From Lachnospiraceae bacterium (GTDB lineage: Bacteria; Bacillota; Clostridia; Lachnospirales; Lachnospiraceae): DNA of 64,000 nt. A program made the position numbers and the translations under genes. Shown piece by piece: positions 16,835-25,352 of the stretch (the first letter of the stretch is position 1; every line of letters begins with the position of its first letter). Where the stretch lies: positions 62,001 through 126,000 of the forward strand of contig JAFWZV010000007.1 of assembly GCA_017517305.1 (NCBI GenBank), read 5' to 3'. Below the pieces are notes generated by a model, which saw nothing but the letters and a program-made list of their open reading frames with translations, made no database searches and was not told the origin of the DNA.

Positions 16835-16863
16835 TTGACACACAATCTTAAAAATTATAAAAT
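16835..16863 (+). promoter_or_regulatory. Promoter of the CNNM/CorC-type gene
   Basis: Perfect TTGACA (16835-16840), 17-bp spacer, TAAAAT (16858-16863). Confidence 0.7.
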
Positions 16864-16898
16864 ATGTAGCATATTTTTAATAAAGGAGATGATATTTT

Positions 16899-18185
16899 TT
16901 GGACACGAGTGACATTATTCAATTAATAGTAATTGTCATCCTGTTAGCACTTTCAGCATTCTTTTCATCATCGGAGACAGCGCTTACCACTGTAAATAAG
17001 CATAAGCTTCGTTCCTTGATGGAGGGAGGGAATAAAAGTGCAGCAAAGGTACTTAAGATTACGGAGGATTCCGGTAAACTTCTTAGCACAATACTGATAG
17101 GTAACAATATAGTTAACATCTATGCATCGTCCCTTACAACTACCTGGGCCACAGAGGTTTTCGGTAGCAAATACATAGGACTTGCAACAGGTGCTCTTAC
17201 ACTGTTGGTTCTTATATTCGGTGAGATTACACCTAAGACTATAGCTACACAGAAGTCAGTAGCTTTGTCTATGGTATTTGCTTATCCAATCTCTTTTCTT
17301 ATGACTATATTTACACCAGTTATCTGGTTGTTAAATTTGATCACAGGACTTATATTTAAATTGCTTAGAATTGACCCTAATGCGGGAGATGGTGCAATGA
17401 CTGAGTCGGAACTTAGAACCATAGTAAATGTAAGTCATGAAGATGGCGTTATTGAGCAAGAAGAGAAATTTATGATATCTAACGTGGTGGATTTCGGTGA
17501 TGCCCTGTCTAAGGATGTTATGATTCCAAGAGCAGACATCATCTGTGCAGATGTTACTTCATCTTATGATGAGCTTGTAAAAATCTTTATGGACGAAACC
17601 TACTCACGTATGCCTATATATGAGGAGTCTAAGGACCATGTTATTGGTATTCTGTATTTGAAGGATTTGTTCTTCTACAGTGAAACCCATGATCTTAGTG
17701 ACTTCGATGTTAGAAAGATTCTTAGAAAGCCAGTATTCGTTCATGAATACCAGAAAACAAGTCAGATATTTGCAGATCTTAAGACATCTGCGGTTACAAT
17801 GGCTATAGTACTTGATGAATATGGTGTAACCTCTGGTATTATCACTATGGAGGACCTTATCGAGGAAATCGTTGGTGAGATTCGTGATGAATATGATGAT
17901 GATGAGGACGATTTCATTAAAAAAGTGTCCGATAATCAGTACGACATAGAGGCAGCAATTAAGCTTGATGACTTGAATGATGCCTTAGGAACAACATTAA
18001 AATCAAACAACTACGATTCCCTGGGTGGACTTGTAATTGAACTATTAGATAAGCTTCCAGACGAAGGTGAGGTTGCAACCACTGATAACATTACTCTTAA
18101 GGTAACAGAGGTGGAGAAGAACCGAATCGAGAGAATTCTTCTTACTATAGAGGAGAAGGAAGAGGAAAAAATAGAAGGTGAATAA
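16899..18185 (+). CDS. CNNM/HlyC-CorC family membrane protein with CBS domains
   Basis: 428-aa transporter-like protein. Three or four membrane helices form the DUF21 domain in residues 1-150 (FFSSSETALTTVNKHKLR is the family hallmark). Two CBS domains follow at about 205-325 (MIPRADIICADV, MPIYEESKDHVIGILYLKDL, VLDEYGVTSGIITMEDLIEE), then the CorC_HlyC C-terminal domain at 340-420. Relatives control Mg2+ or Co2+ efflux, with the CBS pair sensing ATP-Mg. Translation starts at TTG (16899) 10 nt after GGAG. The older label hemolysin is not supported by mechanism. Single gene with its own promoter. Confidence 0.93.
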   Translation: MDTSDIIQLIVIVILLALSAFFSSSETALTTVNKHKLRSLMEGGNKSAAKVLKITEDSGKLLSTILIGNNIVNIYASSLTTTWATEVFGSKYIGLATGALTLLVLIFGEITPKTIATQKSVALSMVFAYPISFLMTIFTPVIWLLNLITGLIFKLLRIDPNAGDGAMTESELRTIVNVSHEDGVIEQEEKFMISNVVDFGDALSKDVMIPRADIICADVTSSYDELVKIFMDETYSRMPIYEESKDHVIGILYLKDLFFYSETHDLSDFDVRKILRKPVFVHEYQKTSQIFADLKTSAVTMAIVLDEYGVTSGIITMEDLIEEIVGEIRDEYDDDEDDFIKKVSDNQYDIEAAIKLDDLNDALGTTLKSNNYDSLGGLVIELLDKLPDEGEVATTDNITLKVTEVEKNRIERILLTIEEKEEEKIEGE

Positions 18186-18200
18186 AAAGTTAAAATCCTG

Positions 18201-18229
18201 TTGACATCTTCTCAAACCTATGGTAAAGT
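18201..18229 (+). promoter_or_regulatory. Promoter of infC-rpmI-rplT
   Basis: TTGACA (18201-18206), 17-bp spacer, TAAAGT (18224-18229), followed by a leader of about 240 nt. Confidence 0.75.
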
Positions 18230-18475
18230 ATACAAGGTTATTAAAGAAGCAGAGTATCCACTCTCACCTTAGCGCGTTAGAGGCGACTTGGGTTAGCACG
18301 ATATAATGAATTGTTTATGAATTATTATTGTAGCATTTTAGTGGATAGTTTGTCTATCCACTTTTTTAATGCGCATTTCGGGGTAAGGAAAAATATTGCT
18401 TCGCAATACCCCTCAAGCGCGACGAAACTCATAAGTGAGTTTCAATTAGTAAAAAGCTATATAACGGAGGTGCGT
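18230..18475 (+). promoter_or_regulatory. Ribosomal protein L20-type leader of the infC operon
   Basis: The leader contains the GCAGAGTATCCACTCTCACC and GGGTTAGCACGA segments known from Firmicutes L20 leaders, in which excess L20 favours transcription termination. An intrinsic terminator lies inside it (18341-18367). Beyond the terminator are two more stems, GGGGTA...TACCCC enclosing an ATTGC-TTC-GCAAT hairpin (18379-18412) and GAAACTCA-TAAG-TGAGTTTC (18424-18443), which place the infC ribosome binding site right after folded RNA. Confidence 0.8.
18341..18367 (+). terminator. Attenuator terminator in the infC leader
   Basis: Stem GTGGATAG / CTATCCAC followed by six T. It lies before any infC codon, so it acts as the regulated terminator of the leader. 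Confidence 0.85.
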
Positions 18476-18985
18476 ATTATTAGCGAGTTAATGATTAACG
18501 AACAGATTAGGGATAAGGAAGTACGTGTAATTGGTACTGATGGAGAGCAGCTTGGTGTTATGGGCATCAAGGAGGCTATGAAGCTTGCTGAGGAGGCAGG
18601 AGTTGATTTGATTAAGATTGCTCCAACAGCTAAGCCACCAGTATGTAAGATAATGGATTACGGCAAGTATAAGTATGAGCAGACTCGTCGTGAGAAGGAA
18701 AACAAGAAGAAACAGAAGACTATTGAGACTAAGGAAGTTAGATTGTCACCAAATATTGACACTAATGACTTAAATACAAAGGCTAATATGGCTAGAAAGT
18801 TCTTAACTAAGGGAGATAAGGTTAAGGTAACACTTAGATTCAGAGGAAGAGAACTTGCACATGTAAACTCTAGTAAGACAATACTTGATGAGTTTGCCCA
18901 GTTACTTCAGGATGTAGCGGTGGTTGATAAGGCACCAAAGCTTGAAGGACGTAGTATGGTAATGTTTTTAACTGAAAAACGTTAA
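18476..18985 (+). CDS. infC: Translation initiation factor IF-3, AUU start
   Basis: Binds the 30S subunit, prevents 50S joining and checks start-codon pairing. The protein (169 aa) has the family N-terminal domain (ELMINEQIRDKEVRVIG), the linker with PPVCKIMDYGKYKYEQ, and the C-terminal domain (KEVRLSPNIDTNDLNTK). No ATG, GTG or TTG is properly spaced: the first ATG is 20 nt after the GGAGG at 18466-18470. The ATT at 18476 is 5 nt from it and gives M-I-S-E-L, matching the beginning of Bacillus IF-3 (M-I-S-K-D). AUU starts are the known basis of IF-3 autoregulation. A frame open from 18311 is not translated from there, since it crosses the attenuator. Confidence 0.93.
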   Translation: MISELMINEQIRDKEVRVIGTDGEQLGVMGIKEAMKLAEEAGVDLIKIAPTAKPPVCKIMDYGKYKYEQTRREKENKKKQKTIETKEVRLSPNIDTNDLNTKANMARKFLTKGDKVKVTLRFRGRELAHVNSSKTILDEFAQLLQDVAVVDKAPKLEGRSMVMFLTEKR

Positions 18986-19024
18986 ATTAATTATAGTATA
19001 TATATTTTAAGGAGGACATAGAAC

Positions 19025-19222
19025 ATGCCAAAGTTAAAGACTAAAAAAGCAGCTGCAAAGCGTTTTAAGAAGACAGGAACAGGTGAGTTAAAGAGAAATA
19101 AAGCTTACAAGAGCCACATTCTTACTAAGAAGTCAGCTAAGAGAAAGAGAAATCTTAGAAAGGCTACTATGACAGATGCAACTAACAGCAAGGTAATGAA
19201 GCAGATTTTACCATATTTATAA
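19025..19222 (+). CDS. rpmI: 50S ribosomal protein L35
   Basis: 65-aa basic protein, full length for the L35 family, beginning [19 protein letters not shown] and ending KQILPYL as usual. It binds 23S rRNA in the large subunit. Second gene of the conserved infC-rpmI-rplT operon, with AGGAGG upstream of its ATG. It lies 39 nt after infC and 28 nt before rplT. Confidence 0.98.
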   Translation: MPKLKTKKAAAKRFKKTGTGELKRNKAYKSHILTKKSAKRKRNLRKATMTDATNSKVMKQILPYL

Positions 19223-19250
19223 GATATAGATATTTAGGAGGAATTCAACA

Positions 19251-19607
19251 ATGGCAAGAATTAAAGGCGGCGTAGGCGCTAAGAAGAGACATAATAGAGT
19301 ATTAAAGCTCGCTAAGGGTTATAGAGGAGCTAGATCAAAGCAGTATAGAGTAGCTAAGCAGTCAGTTATGAGAGCTTTAACTTCATCATATGCTGGTAGA
19401 AAGCAGAGAAAGAGACAGTTCAGACAGCTCTGGATCGCTCGTATCAATGCAGCAGCAAGAATGAATGGACTTTCATACAGCAAGCTTATGTATGGTTTAA
19501 AGTTAGCTGAGGTTGACTTAAACAGAAAGATGCTTTCAGAGATGGCAATCAACGATCCAGCAGGTTTTGCTAAGGTTGTTGAGGTAGCTAAGTCTAAGTT
19601 AGCATAA
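19251..19607 (+). CDS. rplT: 50S ribosomal protein L20
   Basis: 118-aa basic protein needed early in 50S assembly. It shows the long basic N-terminal extension ([19 protein letters not shown]) and the globular part with [18 protein letters not shown]. In Firmicutes L20 represses its own operon by binding the infC leader, which is present here. GGAGG precedes the ATG; a strong terminator follows. Confidence 0.98.
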   Translation: MARIKGGVGAKKRHNRVLKLAKGYRGARSKQYRVAKQSVMRALTSSYAGRKQRKRQFRQLWIARINAAARMNGLSYSKLMYGLKLAEVDLNRKMLSEMAINDPAGFAKVVEVAKSKLA

Positions 19608-19640
19608 TTATTTATTTATATAATGTTTATAGAAAAAAAG

Positions 19641-19679
19641 GAATGCAAACATCTTATGATGTATTGCATTTCTTTTTTT
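19641..19679 (+). terminator. Terminator of the infC operon
   Basis: Stem GAATGCAAACATC / GATGTATTGCATTTC (one bulged base), TTATG-type loop, followed by seven T. It isolates the secretion island from the ribosomal operon. Confidence 0.9.
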
Positions 19680-19733
19680 ATTATGCTTCTGTGCTATGGT
19701 CTATAATTTCGAATTATGTGATTGATTGAAAAT

Positions 19734-19803
19734 TTGAAAAATATGCATTAATTCACTGATAAAATGCAAGACTGCGTTTTGGTGTTGGTTGTTATGTTAA
19801 AAT
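19734..19803 (+). promoter_or_regulatory. Putative LytTR operator and promoter of the type VII island
   Basis: Direct repeats ATGCATTAA (19743-19751) and ATGCAAGAC (19764-19772) have a 21-bp period. A -10 box TAAAAT is at 19798-19803, 25 nt after the second repeat; the -35 region (GTTTTG) is poor, as expected for an activated promoter. The 18-mer TTGAAAAATATGCATTAA (19734) recurs with one change before the LytTR regulator gene, with the same repeat period and the same 25-nt distance to its -10 box. Confidence 0.65.
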
Positions 19804-19828
19804 TACAATCGACGTATTTTAACAATTT

Positions 19829-22800
19829 ATGCAAATAAAATGTATTGTGAGGGATAAGGGGATGCTAGTTTCGTTATTGAATTATGATAGGTTTAATACT
19901 ATATCCTTGCCTGATAAGGTAAAGGGTCAATATTGGATTATTGATGAGGATGAAAAAGGTAACAAGTATAATTTGTTAGAGATAGAGGCTGTCGATGGTG
20001 AATGGAGAATTAAATCTAATAATGCGGCCTGTGTCTGTTCTCCTGATGGATCCAAGGCGTTTAAGTATCATGTTCTTAAGGACTATGATGTATGTCGAAT
20101 AGCCCTTATGAAGGATGGTGGTACTGCTCTTGTTATGACAGAACCAGATACTCAGGATAGAAAAAAATATTACAAATTCGAGATAAACGGCAAAGAAGCT
20201 GAAATAGTAATAGGAAGAGATAAGAGCGCAGACATAAACTATGCACTAGATAGTGTTTCTTCAAAGCATGCTGTTTTGAAGTATAAGGACGGAAAATGGA
20301 CAATTACAGATGATGGCAGTACAAATGGAACATATGTTAATGGTACAAGAATAGAAGGTACTAGAAGTCTAAAATATGGAAGCTTGATATATATAATGGG
20401 TTTGAAAATAGTTGTCTGCAATGGCTTTATAGCTATGAATAATCCAGATAAAAAGCTGCTAATAAATTTTGATATTTTATCAAAAATGAAAAATCCTGAG
20501 ATATTACAGATGGATGAAGAGGAAATAGAAGTATCTCCAATAGACTATTACTATAGATCACCACGTTTTAAAAGAGATATAAAGGAGAAGACAATAAAGG
20601 TGGATTCTCCACCTGCTTCCTATATAAAAGAAGAAATGCCGTTAATTATGGTGCTTGGACCATCTGTTACTATGGGAATTGCTTCAATAGTGACTGCAGT
20701 ATATTCGATTTATAATGCTATACAAACAGGTAATTTCGTATCTGCAATTCCTTCTATGGCTATGTCTGTAAGTATGCTTTTAGGTACTATATTATGGCCG
20801 ATTATTTCAAAAAAGTATGAGAAGTCTAGAAATAAAAAGAAGGAAAAGGCGAGACTTAAGAAATACGAAGAATATCTAGATGACATAAAGAGAGAAATCA
20901 AAGATGAGGTTAAATTAGAAAGCGAGATAATTGAGGAAAATTTCAACGCGCCTGTGTATTGGTCGGATATTATACAAACTAAATCTCGCAAGCTGTGGGA
21001 GAGAACTAGTGAACAAAATGATTTCTTAAATGTGCGAGTTGGTTTAGGTGAAAGAGACGCAAAAATCAAGTTTTCATATCAGGAAAGAAGATTCACTATG
21101 GATGAAGATAATCTTCAGGATAAGATGCTTGAAATATGTGAAAACACTCCAAAACTGACAGAGGTTCCGATGACTGTTTCACTGATGAAGGACAATATAT
21201 TCGGAATTGTAGGTAATGATAATTGTATATATAGATTCTTAAATAGTATTATTGTACAGCTATCAGGGCAGCATAGCTATGACGAGGTTAAATTTTCATT
21301 CATTCTTAATGAAAAACAAGAAAGAGATATGTTATATGTCCGACGATTGCCGCATGTATGGGATGACAATCATAATATTAGATTTGTTGCTACTAATCCT
21401 ACAGAGGCAAAGGAGTTATCTAATTACTTTGACAAGATTATAGAGACTCGTAAGGAACATAAAAATGATAATGGCAATGGAACAATGCCTTACTACATAG
21501 TATTTGTTCTAGATAAAAAGGTTGGAGACAAAGCAGAGATGCTTAAGAAGATTTACAAATATAGAAAGAACATCAATATGAGTGTTGTTTATATTTGTAA
21601 TCAGCTTAAAAATCTCCCTAAGGAATGTTCGAAGTTTATTGAACTTAACGGAGACAAAGCAAAGATTTATGACAAGAGTGATATTACAGGAACTAGATTA
21701 ACTATTACTCCAGAATACTATTCAAACACAGACTTGGATATTATTGCATCCCACTTGGCTAATTCACAGCTTGACTTGACGGATTCGGCATTTAATTTGC
21801 CTAAGATGATTACATTCTTAGACATGTATGGTGTGGGTAAGATAGAACATCTAAATGCTGAGACAAGATGGAAGGAAAATAATCCTGTCAAGTCTCTTGA
21901 AACACCAATCGGAATAGATACAATGGGCGAATTATTTACTTTGGATTTACATGAGAAATTTCATGGTCCACATGGACTTGTGGCTGGTATGACCGGTTCT
22001 GGTAAGAGTGAATTTATAATGGCATTTATTTTGTCTATGGCCTTAAATTACCATCCAAATGAAGTGGCTTTTGTATTAATTGATTATAAGGGTGGTGGTA
22101 TGGCAAAGGCATTTGAGAAGCTACCACATACTGCAGGAATAATTACTAACCTTGACGGTGCAGCTGTAAATAGATCCCTGGTTTCTATTCAAAGTGAGTT
22201 AAAGAGAAGACAGGCTATATTTTCAGAAGCAGGCAAGCTGGTTGGCGAGAGTAATATTGATATTTACAAATATCAAAAATTGTATAGAGAAGGAAGAGTT
22301 AGTGAACCGTTGCAACATCTGTTCATAATATCAGATGAGTTTGCAGAGTTAAAGACACAACAGCCTGAATTTATGGAACAGCTTGTAAGTGCTGCAAGAA
22401 TTGGTAGAAGCTTAGGTGTTCATCTTATTCTTGCAACTCAGAAGCCGGCTGGTGTGGTTGATGACCAGATTTGGAGTAACTCAAAGTTTAGAATATGTCT
22501 GAAGGTTCAGGATAGAGCGGATAGCATGGACATGTTAAAGCGTCCTGATGCAGCAAGCTTATCTGACACTGGAAGATTCTATTTGCAGGTTGGATATAAT
22601 GAGTTATTCGAATTAGGACAGTCTGCGTGGGCAGGTGCCCCATATATACCTACAGATAAGGTTGTAAAGAAGAGAGATACATCAGTAGAGCTTTTGGATA
22701 GATGCGGTAATGTTATATCGGGTATGAAGATTGAGAAGGAACGTACTGTTACTAATCCAAAGAAGCAGCTTGATGAGATTACAGAATACTTGGCAAGAAT

Positions 22801-24448
22801 TGCAAGTGAGGAAAAGATTTCAGTAAGGCCATTATGGCTTGAGCCAATTCCTAGTCAAATATTTGTTGAAAAGCTTAGAGAAAAATATCAGCATACGGAG
22901 AATGTATTTAATCTTAATCCAATTATTGGAGAATATGACAACCCTGCTCACCAGAGTCAGAATATTTTAACCTTACCTCTGTCAACTGAAGGAAATGCAA
23001 TAGTGTATGGTACTGCTGGAAATGGTAAGACAACATTCCTCACCACAATGATTTATTCATTAATTAGCACTCATACTCCAGATGAGGTTATGGTGTATGT
23101 TTTGGATTTCTCATCAGAAACCTTACGTGCCTTTGCTAAAGCACCACATGTGGGAGATGTTTTGGTATCAGGTGATGATGAGAAGATACAGAATATGTTT
23201 AAGATGATAGATTCTGAGATTCAAAAGCGTAAGCAGATATGCTCTGAGTATGGTGGAGATTATGCATCCTATGTGGCAAGTGGACATACAGATATGCCAA
23301 ATATTGTAATAGCCATTAATAATTATGCTGGATTCTCAGAAATATATGAGCAGTATGAGGAAAATGTACAGTTTCAAAGTAGAGAAGGAATTAAGTATGG
23401 TATCTACTATGTTATTACTGCATTATCTACAAATGCTGTTAGATATAGATTACAGCAAAACTTTAAGCAGATGTTTGCGCTTCAGATGAATGATGTAAGT
23501 GAGTACGCATCAGTTCTTGGTAGTACAAGTGGCATGATACCTTCAAAGATGAAGGGAAGAGGTCTTATTAAGACAGATGCTGTATATGAATTCCAGACTG
23601 CATATGCTACTGAAAATATATCATCAATATTTGATGATGTTAGAAATTATTGTAATCAGCTTGTGGCATATTACGGAGAGAGAAAATCAGCTATTCCTAT
23701 GCTTCCAGAATATATTACTGCAGATAAATTCCAGGATCAGTGGAGCCTTAGCAGTATGCCTATAGGTATATCCAAGGATAGTATAGAAATTCAGTATTTG
23801 GATTTGAAAAATCCACCAGTATCTATTGTTACAGGAAGAAACATTAAGGATATAGATCCTATGCTTTGCGGATTAATTGAGGAGCTTGTAGAGCTGGAGG
23901 ATATAAATATTACTATCTATGATGGAACTAGAAGATTGGATGCTGACAGTATGCCATGTAATGTGATAGCTGATGGATTTGAAGATGAAATAAGAGAAAT
24001 CTATCAGACTGTTCTTTACAGGAACAATACATACAAAAAGTATAATGGGAATCTTCCGGAAGATGAGGTTTTTGAAGAAAATATTATTATATTCCATGGT
24101 TTTTCAGAGATAAGATCAGAGCTGTCAGAAGATGGATTGCTGAAGATAAAGACTGTACTTGAAAAGGTGGCATCAGAATATAACGAAAGCTTCATAATTA
24201 TAGATACTGTTGAAGATATGTTTAAGATGTCCAGAGAACTATGGTACAAGAATCAAAACCCAAATAAAGAGGGTATTTACATTGGTAATGGCATAACAGA
24301 ACAGGGTGCAATTAATGTAACATCAGATGCAACTATTAAAAGAGCTTTTCAAAAGCCAGTTGAAAAGGGCTTTGGATACGTAGTTAGGAATTCTATGCCG
24401 GTACTGACTAAATTCTTAGTATCGAGAATGGAGGCTGGAGATGAATAA
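19829..24448 (+). CDS. essC: Type VII secretion ATPase EssC/YukB with FHA domain
   Basis: 1539-aa central motor of a T7SSb-type secretion machine, recognising WXG100 cargo and driving export through the membrane. Order of parts: an N-terminal FHA-like region; a canonical FHA domain at about 112-195 with GRDKS, SSKH and STNGTYVNG; two membrane helices at about 272-320; a basic coiled coil; then three FtsK/SpoIIIE domains. Walker A of the first is GMTGSGKS (721-728) with Walker B LFIISDEF; the second is GTAGNGKT (about 1061-1068); the third (from about 1330) has VTGRNIKD in place of a P-loop and is degenerate. Full length for EssC. The ATG at 19829 lacks a clear ribosome binding site; an ATG 33 nt later follows GAGGG and is an alternative start. 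The last 8 nt overlap esaB. Confidence 0.95.
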   Translation: MQIKCIVRDKGMLVSLLNYDRFNTISLPDKVKGQYWIIDEDEKGNKYNLLEIEAVDGEWRIKSNNAACVCSPDGSKAFKYHVLKDYDVCRIALMKDGGTALVMTEPDTQDRKKYYKFEINGKEAEIVIGRDKSADINYALDSVSSKHAVLKYKDGKWTITDDGSTNGTYVNGTRIEGTRSLKYGSLIYIMGLKIVVCNGFIAMNNPDKKLLINFDILSKMKNPEILQMDEEEIEVSPIDYYYRSPRFKRDIKEKTIKVDSPPASYIKEEMPLIMVLGPSVTMGIASIVTAVYSIYNAIQTGNFVSAIPSMAMSVSMLLGTILWPIISKKYEKSRNKKKEKARLKKYEEYLDDIKREIKDEVKLESEIIEENFNAPVYWSDIIQTKSRKLWERTSEQNDFLNVRVGLGERDAKIKFSYQERRFTMDEDNLQDKMLEICENTPKLTEVPMTVSLMKDNIFGIVGNDNCIYRFLNSIIVQLSGQHSYDEVKFSFILNEKQERDMLYVRRLPHVWDDNHNIRFVATNPTEAKELSNYFDKIIETRKEHKNDNGNGTMPYYIVFVLDKKVGDKAEMLKKIYKYRKNINMSVVYICNQLKNLPKECSKFIELNGDKAKIYDKSDITGTRLTITPEYYSNTDLDIIASHLANSQLDLTDSAFNLPKMITFLDMYGVGKIEHLNAETRWKENNPVKSLETPIGIDTMGELFTLDLHEKFHGPHGLVAGMTGSGKSEFIMAFILSMALNYHPNEVAFVLIDYKGGGMAKAFEKLPHTAGIITNLDGAAVNRSLVSIQSELKRRQAIFSEAGKLVGESNIDIYKYQKLYREGRVSEPLQHLFIISDEFAELKTQQPEFMEQLVSAARIGRSLGVHLILATQKPAGVVDDQIWSNSKFRICLKVQDRADSMDMLKRPDAASLSDTGRFYLQVGYNELFELGQSAWAGAPYIPTDKVVKKRDTSVELLDRCGNVISGMKIEKERTVTNPKKQLDEITEYLARIASEEKISVRPLWLEPIPSQIFVEKLREKYQHTENVFNLNPIIGEYDNPAHQSQNILTLPLSTEGNAIVYGTAGNGKTTFLTTMIYSLISTHTPDEVMVYVLDFSSETLRAFAKAPHVGDVLVSGDDEKIQNMFKMIDSEIQKRKQICSEYGGDYASYVASGHTDMPNIVIAINNYAGFSEIYEQYEENVQFQSREGIKYGIYYVITALSTNAVRYRLQQNFKQMFALQMNDVSEYASVLGSTSGMIPSKMKGRGLIKTDAVYEFQTAYATENISSIFDDVRNYCNQLVAYYGERKSAIPMLPEYITADKFQDQWSLSSMPIGISKDSIEIQYLDLKNPPVSIVTGRNIKDIDPMLCGLIEELVELEDINITIYDGTRRLDADSMPCNVIADGFEDEIREIYQTVLYRNNTYKKYNGNLPEDEVFEENIIIFHGFSEIRSELSEDGLLKIKTVLEKVASEYNESFIIIDTVEDMFKMSRELWYKNQNPNKEGIYIGNGITEQGAINVTSDATIKRAFQKPVEKGFGYVVRNSMPVLTKFLVSRMEAGDE

Positions 24449-24692
24449 GATAATAGTAGAGGTTCATGTTCCCTCAACCAATAAAATATATGATGCAAAA
24501 ATCCCTAGAGATATACAAATATGGGAGGTTACTAAGCTGCTATCTGATATGATAGCAGCTAACCATCCTGGTATGTATGCAAAGGATAATGATGCAATAT
24601 TATGTGATTTTGTTTCGGGAACTATTCTTCCGGCAAATAAATTGGTGGATGATGTTGGACTTGTAAATGGTTCAAGAGTGTTACTAGTGTAG
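24441..24692 (+). CDS. esaB: EsaB/YukD ubiquitin-like protein
   Basis: 83-aa soluble protein with a ubiquitin-like beta-grasp pattern: IIVEVHVPSTNKIYDAKIP, a central helix around LLSDMIAAN, and the closing strand GSRVLLV. EsaB/YukD is a regular small cytoplasmic part of T7SSb systems and interacts with EssC. It overlaps essC by 8 nt, so the two are translationally coupled. No C-terminal Gly-Gly is present, so conjugation is not expected. Confidence 0.92.
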   Translation: MNKIIVEVHVPSTNKIYDAKIPRDIQIWEVTKLLSDMIAANHPGMYAKDNDAILCDFVSGTILPANKLVDDVGLVNGSRVLLV

Positions 24693-24714
24693 CTGGTGAG
24701 AAAGGAGTGTTGGT

Positions 24715-25035
24715 ATGGCTAAATTTAATATGAAAACGGATGCCTTGGTTGACACTGCTGTGAAGATAAGGAGACTAAAACAGAAAATATCAGGTGATTT
24801 TTTAAAGATTAATACTGGAGTAAATAAGTCTAAAAATGCGTATAAATCACCATATATGAATGATTATATAGCAAAATACAATCAGCTAAAACCAGAGCTA
24901 GAGGAGTATGAAAAGGCCGTAGAAGAGTATTCTCGGTTTTTAGAAAAATCAGCAGATATTGTTATGGATGTGGAACGAAAATTATATGAAAGAGTTAATG
25001 GTATAGAGAGTAACACGTTGAGTGAGTGGAAGTAG
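24715..25035 (+). CDS. Small helical T7SS cargo-partner protein, module A (Lap1-like)
   Basis: 106-aa protein made of two long helices joined by a short turn, the WXG100 fold without the W-x-G motif (the turn reads KSPYMNDY). It resembles the small partner proteins coded just before LXG toxins in T7SSb loci, which co-fold with and escort the toxin. It is 22-26% or so alike by eye, and clearly collinear, with the first protein of module B at 27075: both have EYSxFLEK, then VERK, and end in EWK. The last 10 nt lie beyond the probable start region of the next gene. Confidence 0.7.
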   Translation: MAKFNMKTDALVDTAVKIRRLKQKISGDFLKINTGVNKSKNAYKSPYMNDYIAKYNQLKPELEEYEKAVEEYSRFLEKSADIVMDVERKLYERVNGIESNTLSEWK

Positions 25036-25043
25036 GTGATTTT

Positions 25044-25343
25044 GTGGCTAGTATATATATTAATATGTCTGATATGAGCAAGGCTATAAGTAATATAACT
25101 AATGCTGTGGGAAGAACAGGTCTTATGGCTAATACTAATGAATTAGATGGATGCATAGAGCTTGTGGCAAAGGCTTGGGAAGATGAAGGCCATAAAGGAC
25201 ATCTTGAAGCCATAGAAAAAAGAAAAGATGAATTAAAACAACTTACGGAAATGTTAACAGAATATAAGCTTGTTATGGAGTATATTAATAACACTTATAA
25301 ATTGGCGGTAAAAAGTAATTTAGAATTATCAAAATCTATATAG
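25044..25343 (+). CDS. Small helical T7SS cargo-partner protein, module A (Lap2-like)
   Basis: About 99-aa helical hairpin. The turn holds KAWEDEGHKGHLEAIEK, matching KEWVDKNHYSHLNAISK in the module B protein at 27442, so a WxDxxHxxHLxAI motif defines this pair. Both end in SKSI or GKSI. The fold and position match the second small partner protein of LXG-type toxin modules. The start is probably the GTG at 25044; an in-frame GTG at 25026 inside the previous gene is also possible. Nine nt separate it from the large cargo gene. Confidence 0.7.
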   Translation: MASIYINMSDMSKAISNITNAVGRTGLMANTNELDGCIELVAKAWEDEGHKGHLEAIEKRKDELKQLTEMLTEYKLVMEYINNTYKLAVKSNLELSKSI

Positions 25344-25352
25344 GAGAAGCGT

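Noticed and set aside
18311-18475. Apparent 55-residue N-terminal extension of IF-3
   Set aside because: It would be translated across the attenuator terminator and two leader hairpins; IF-3 similarity begins only at the ATT at 18476, next to GGAGG.
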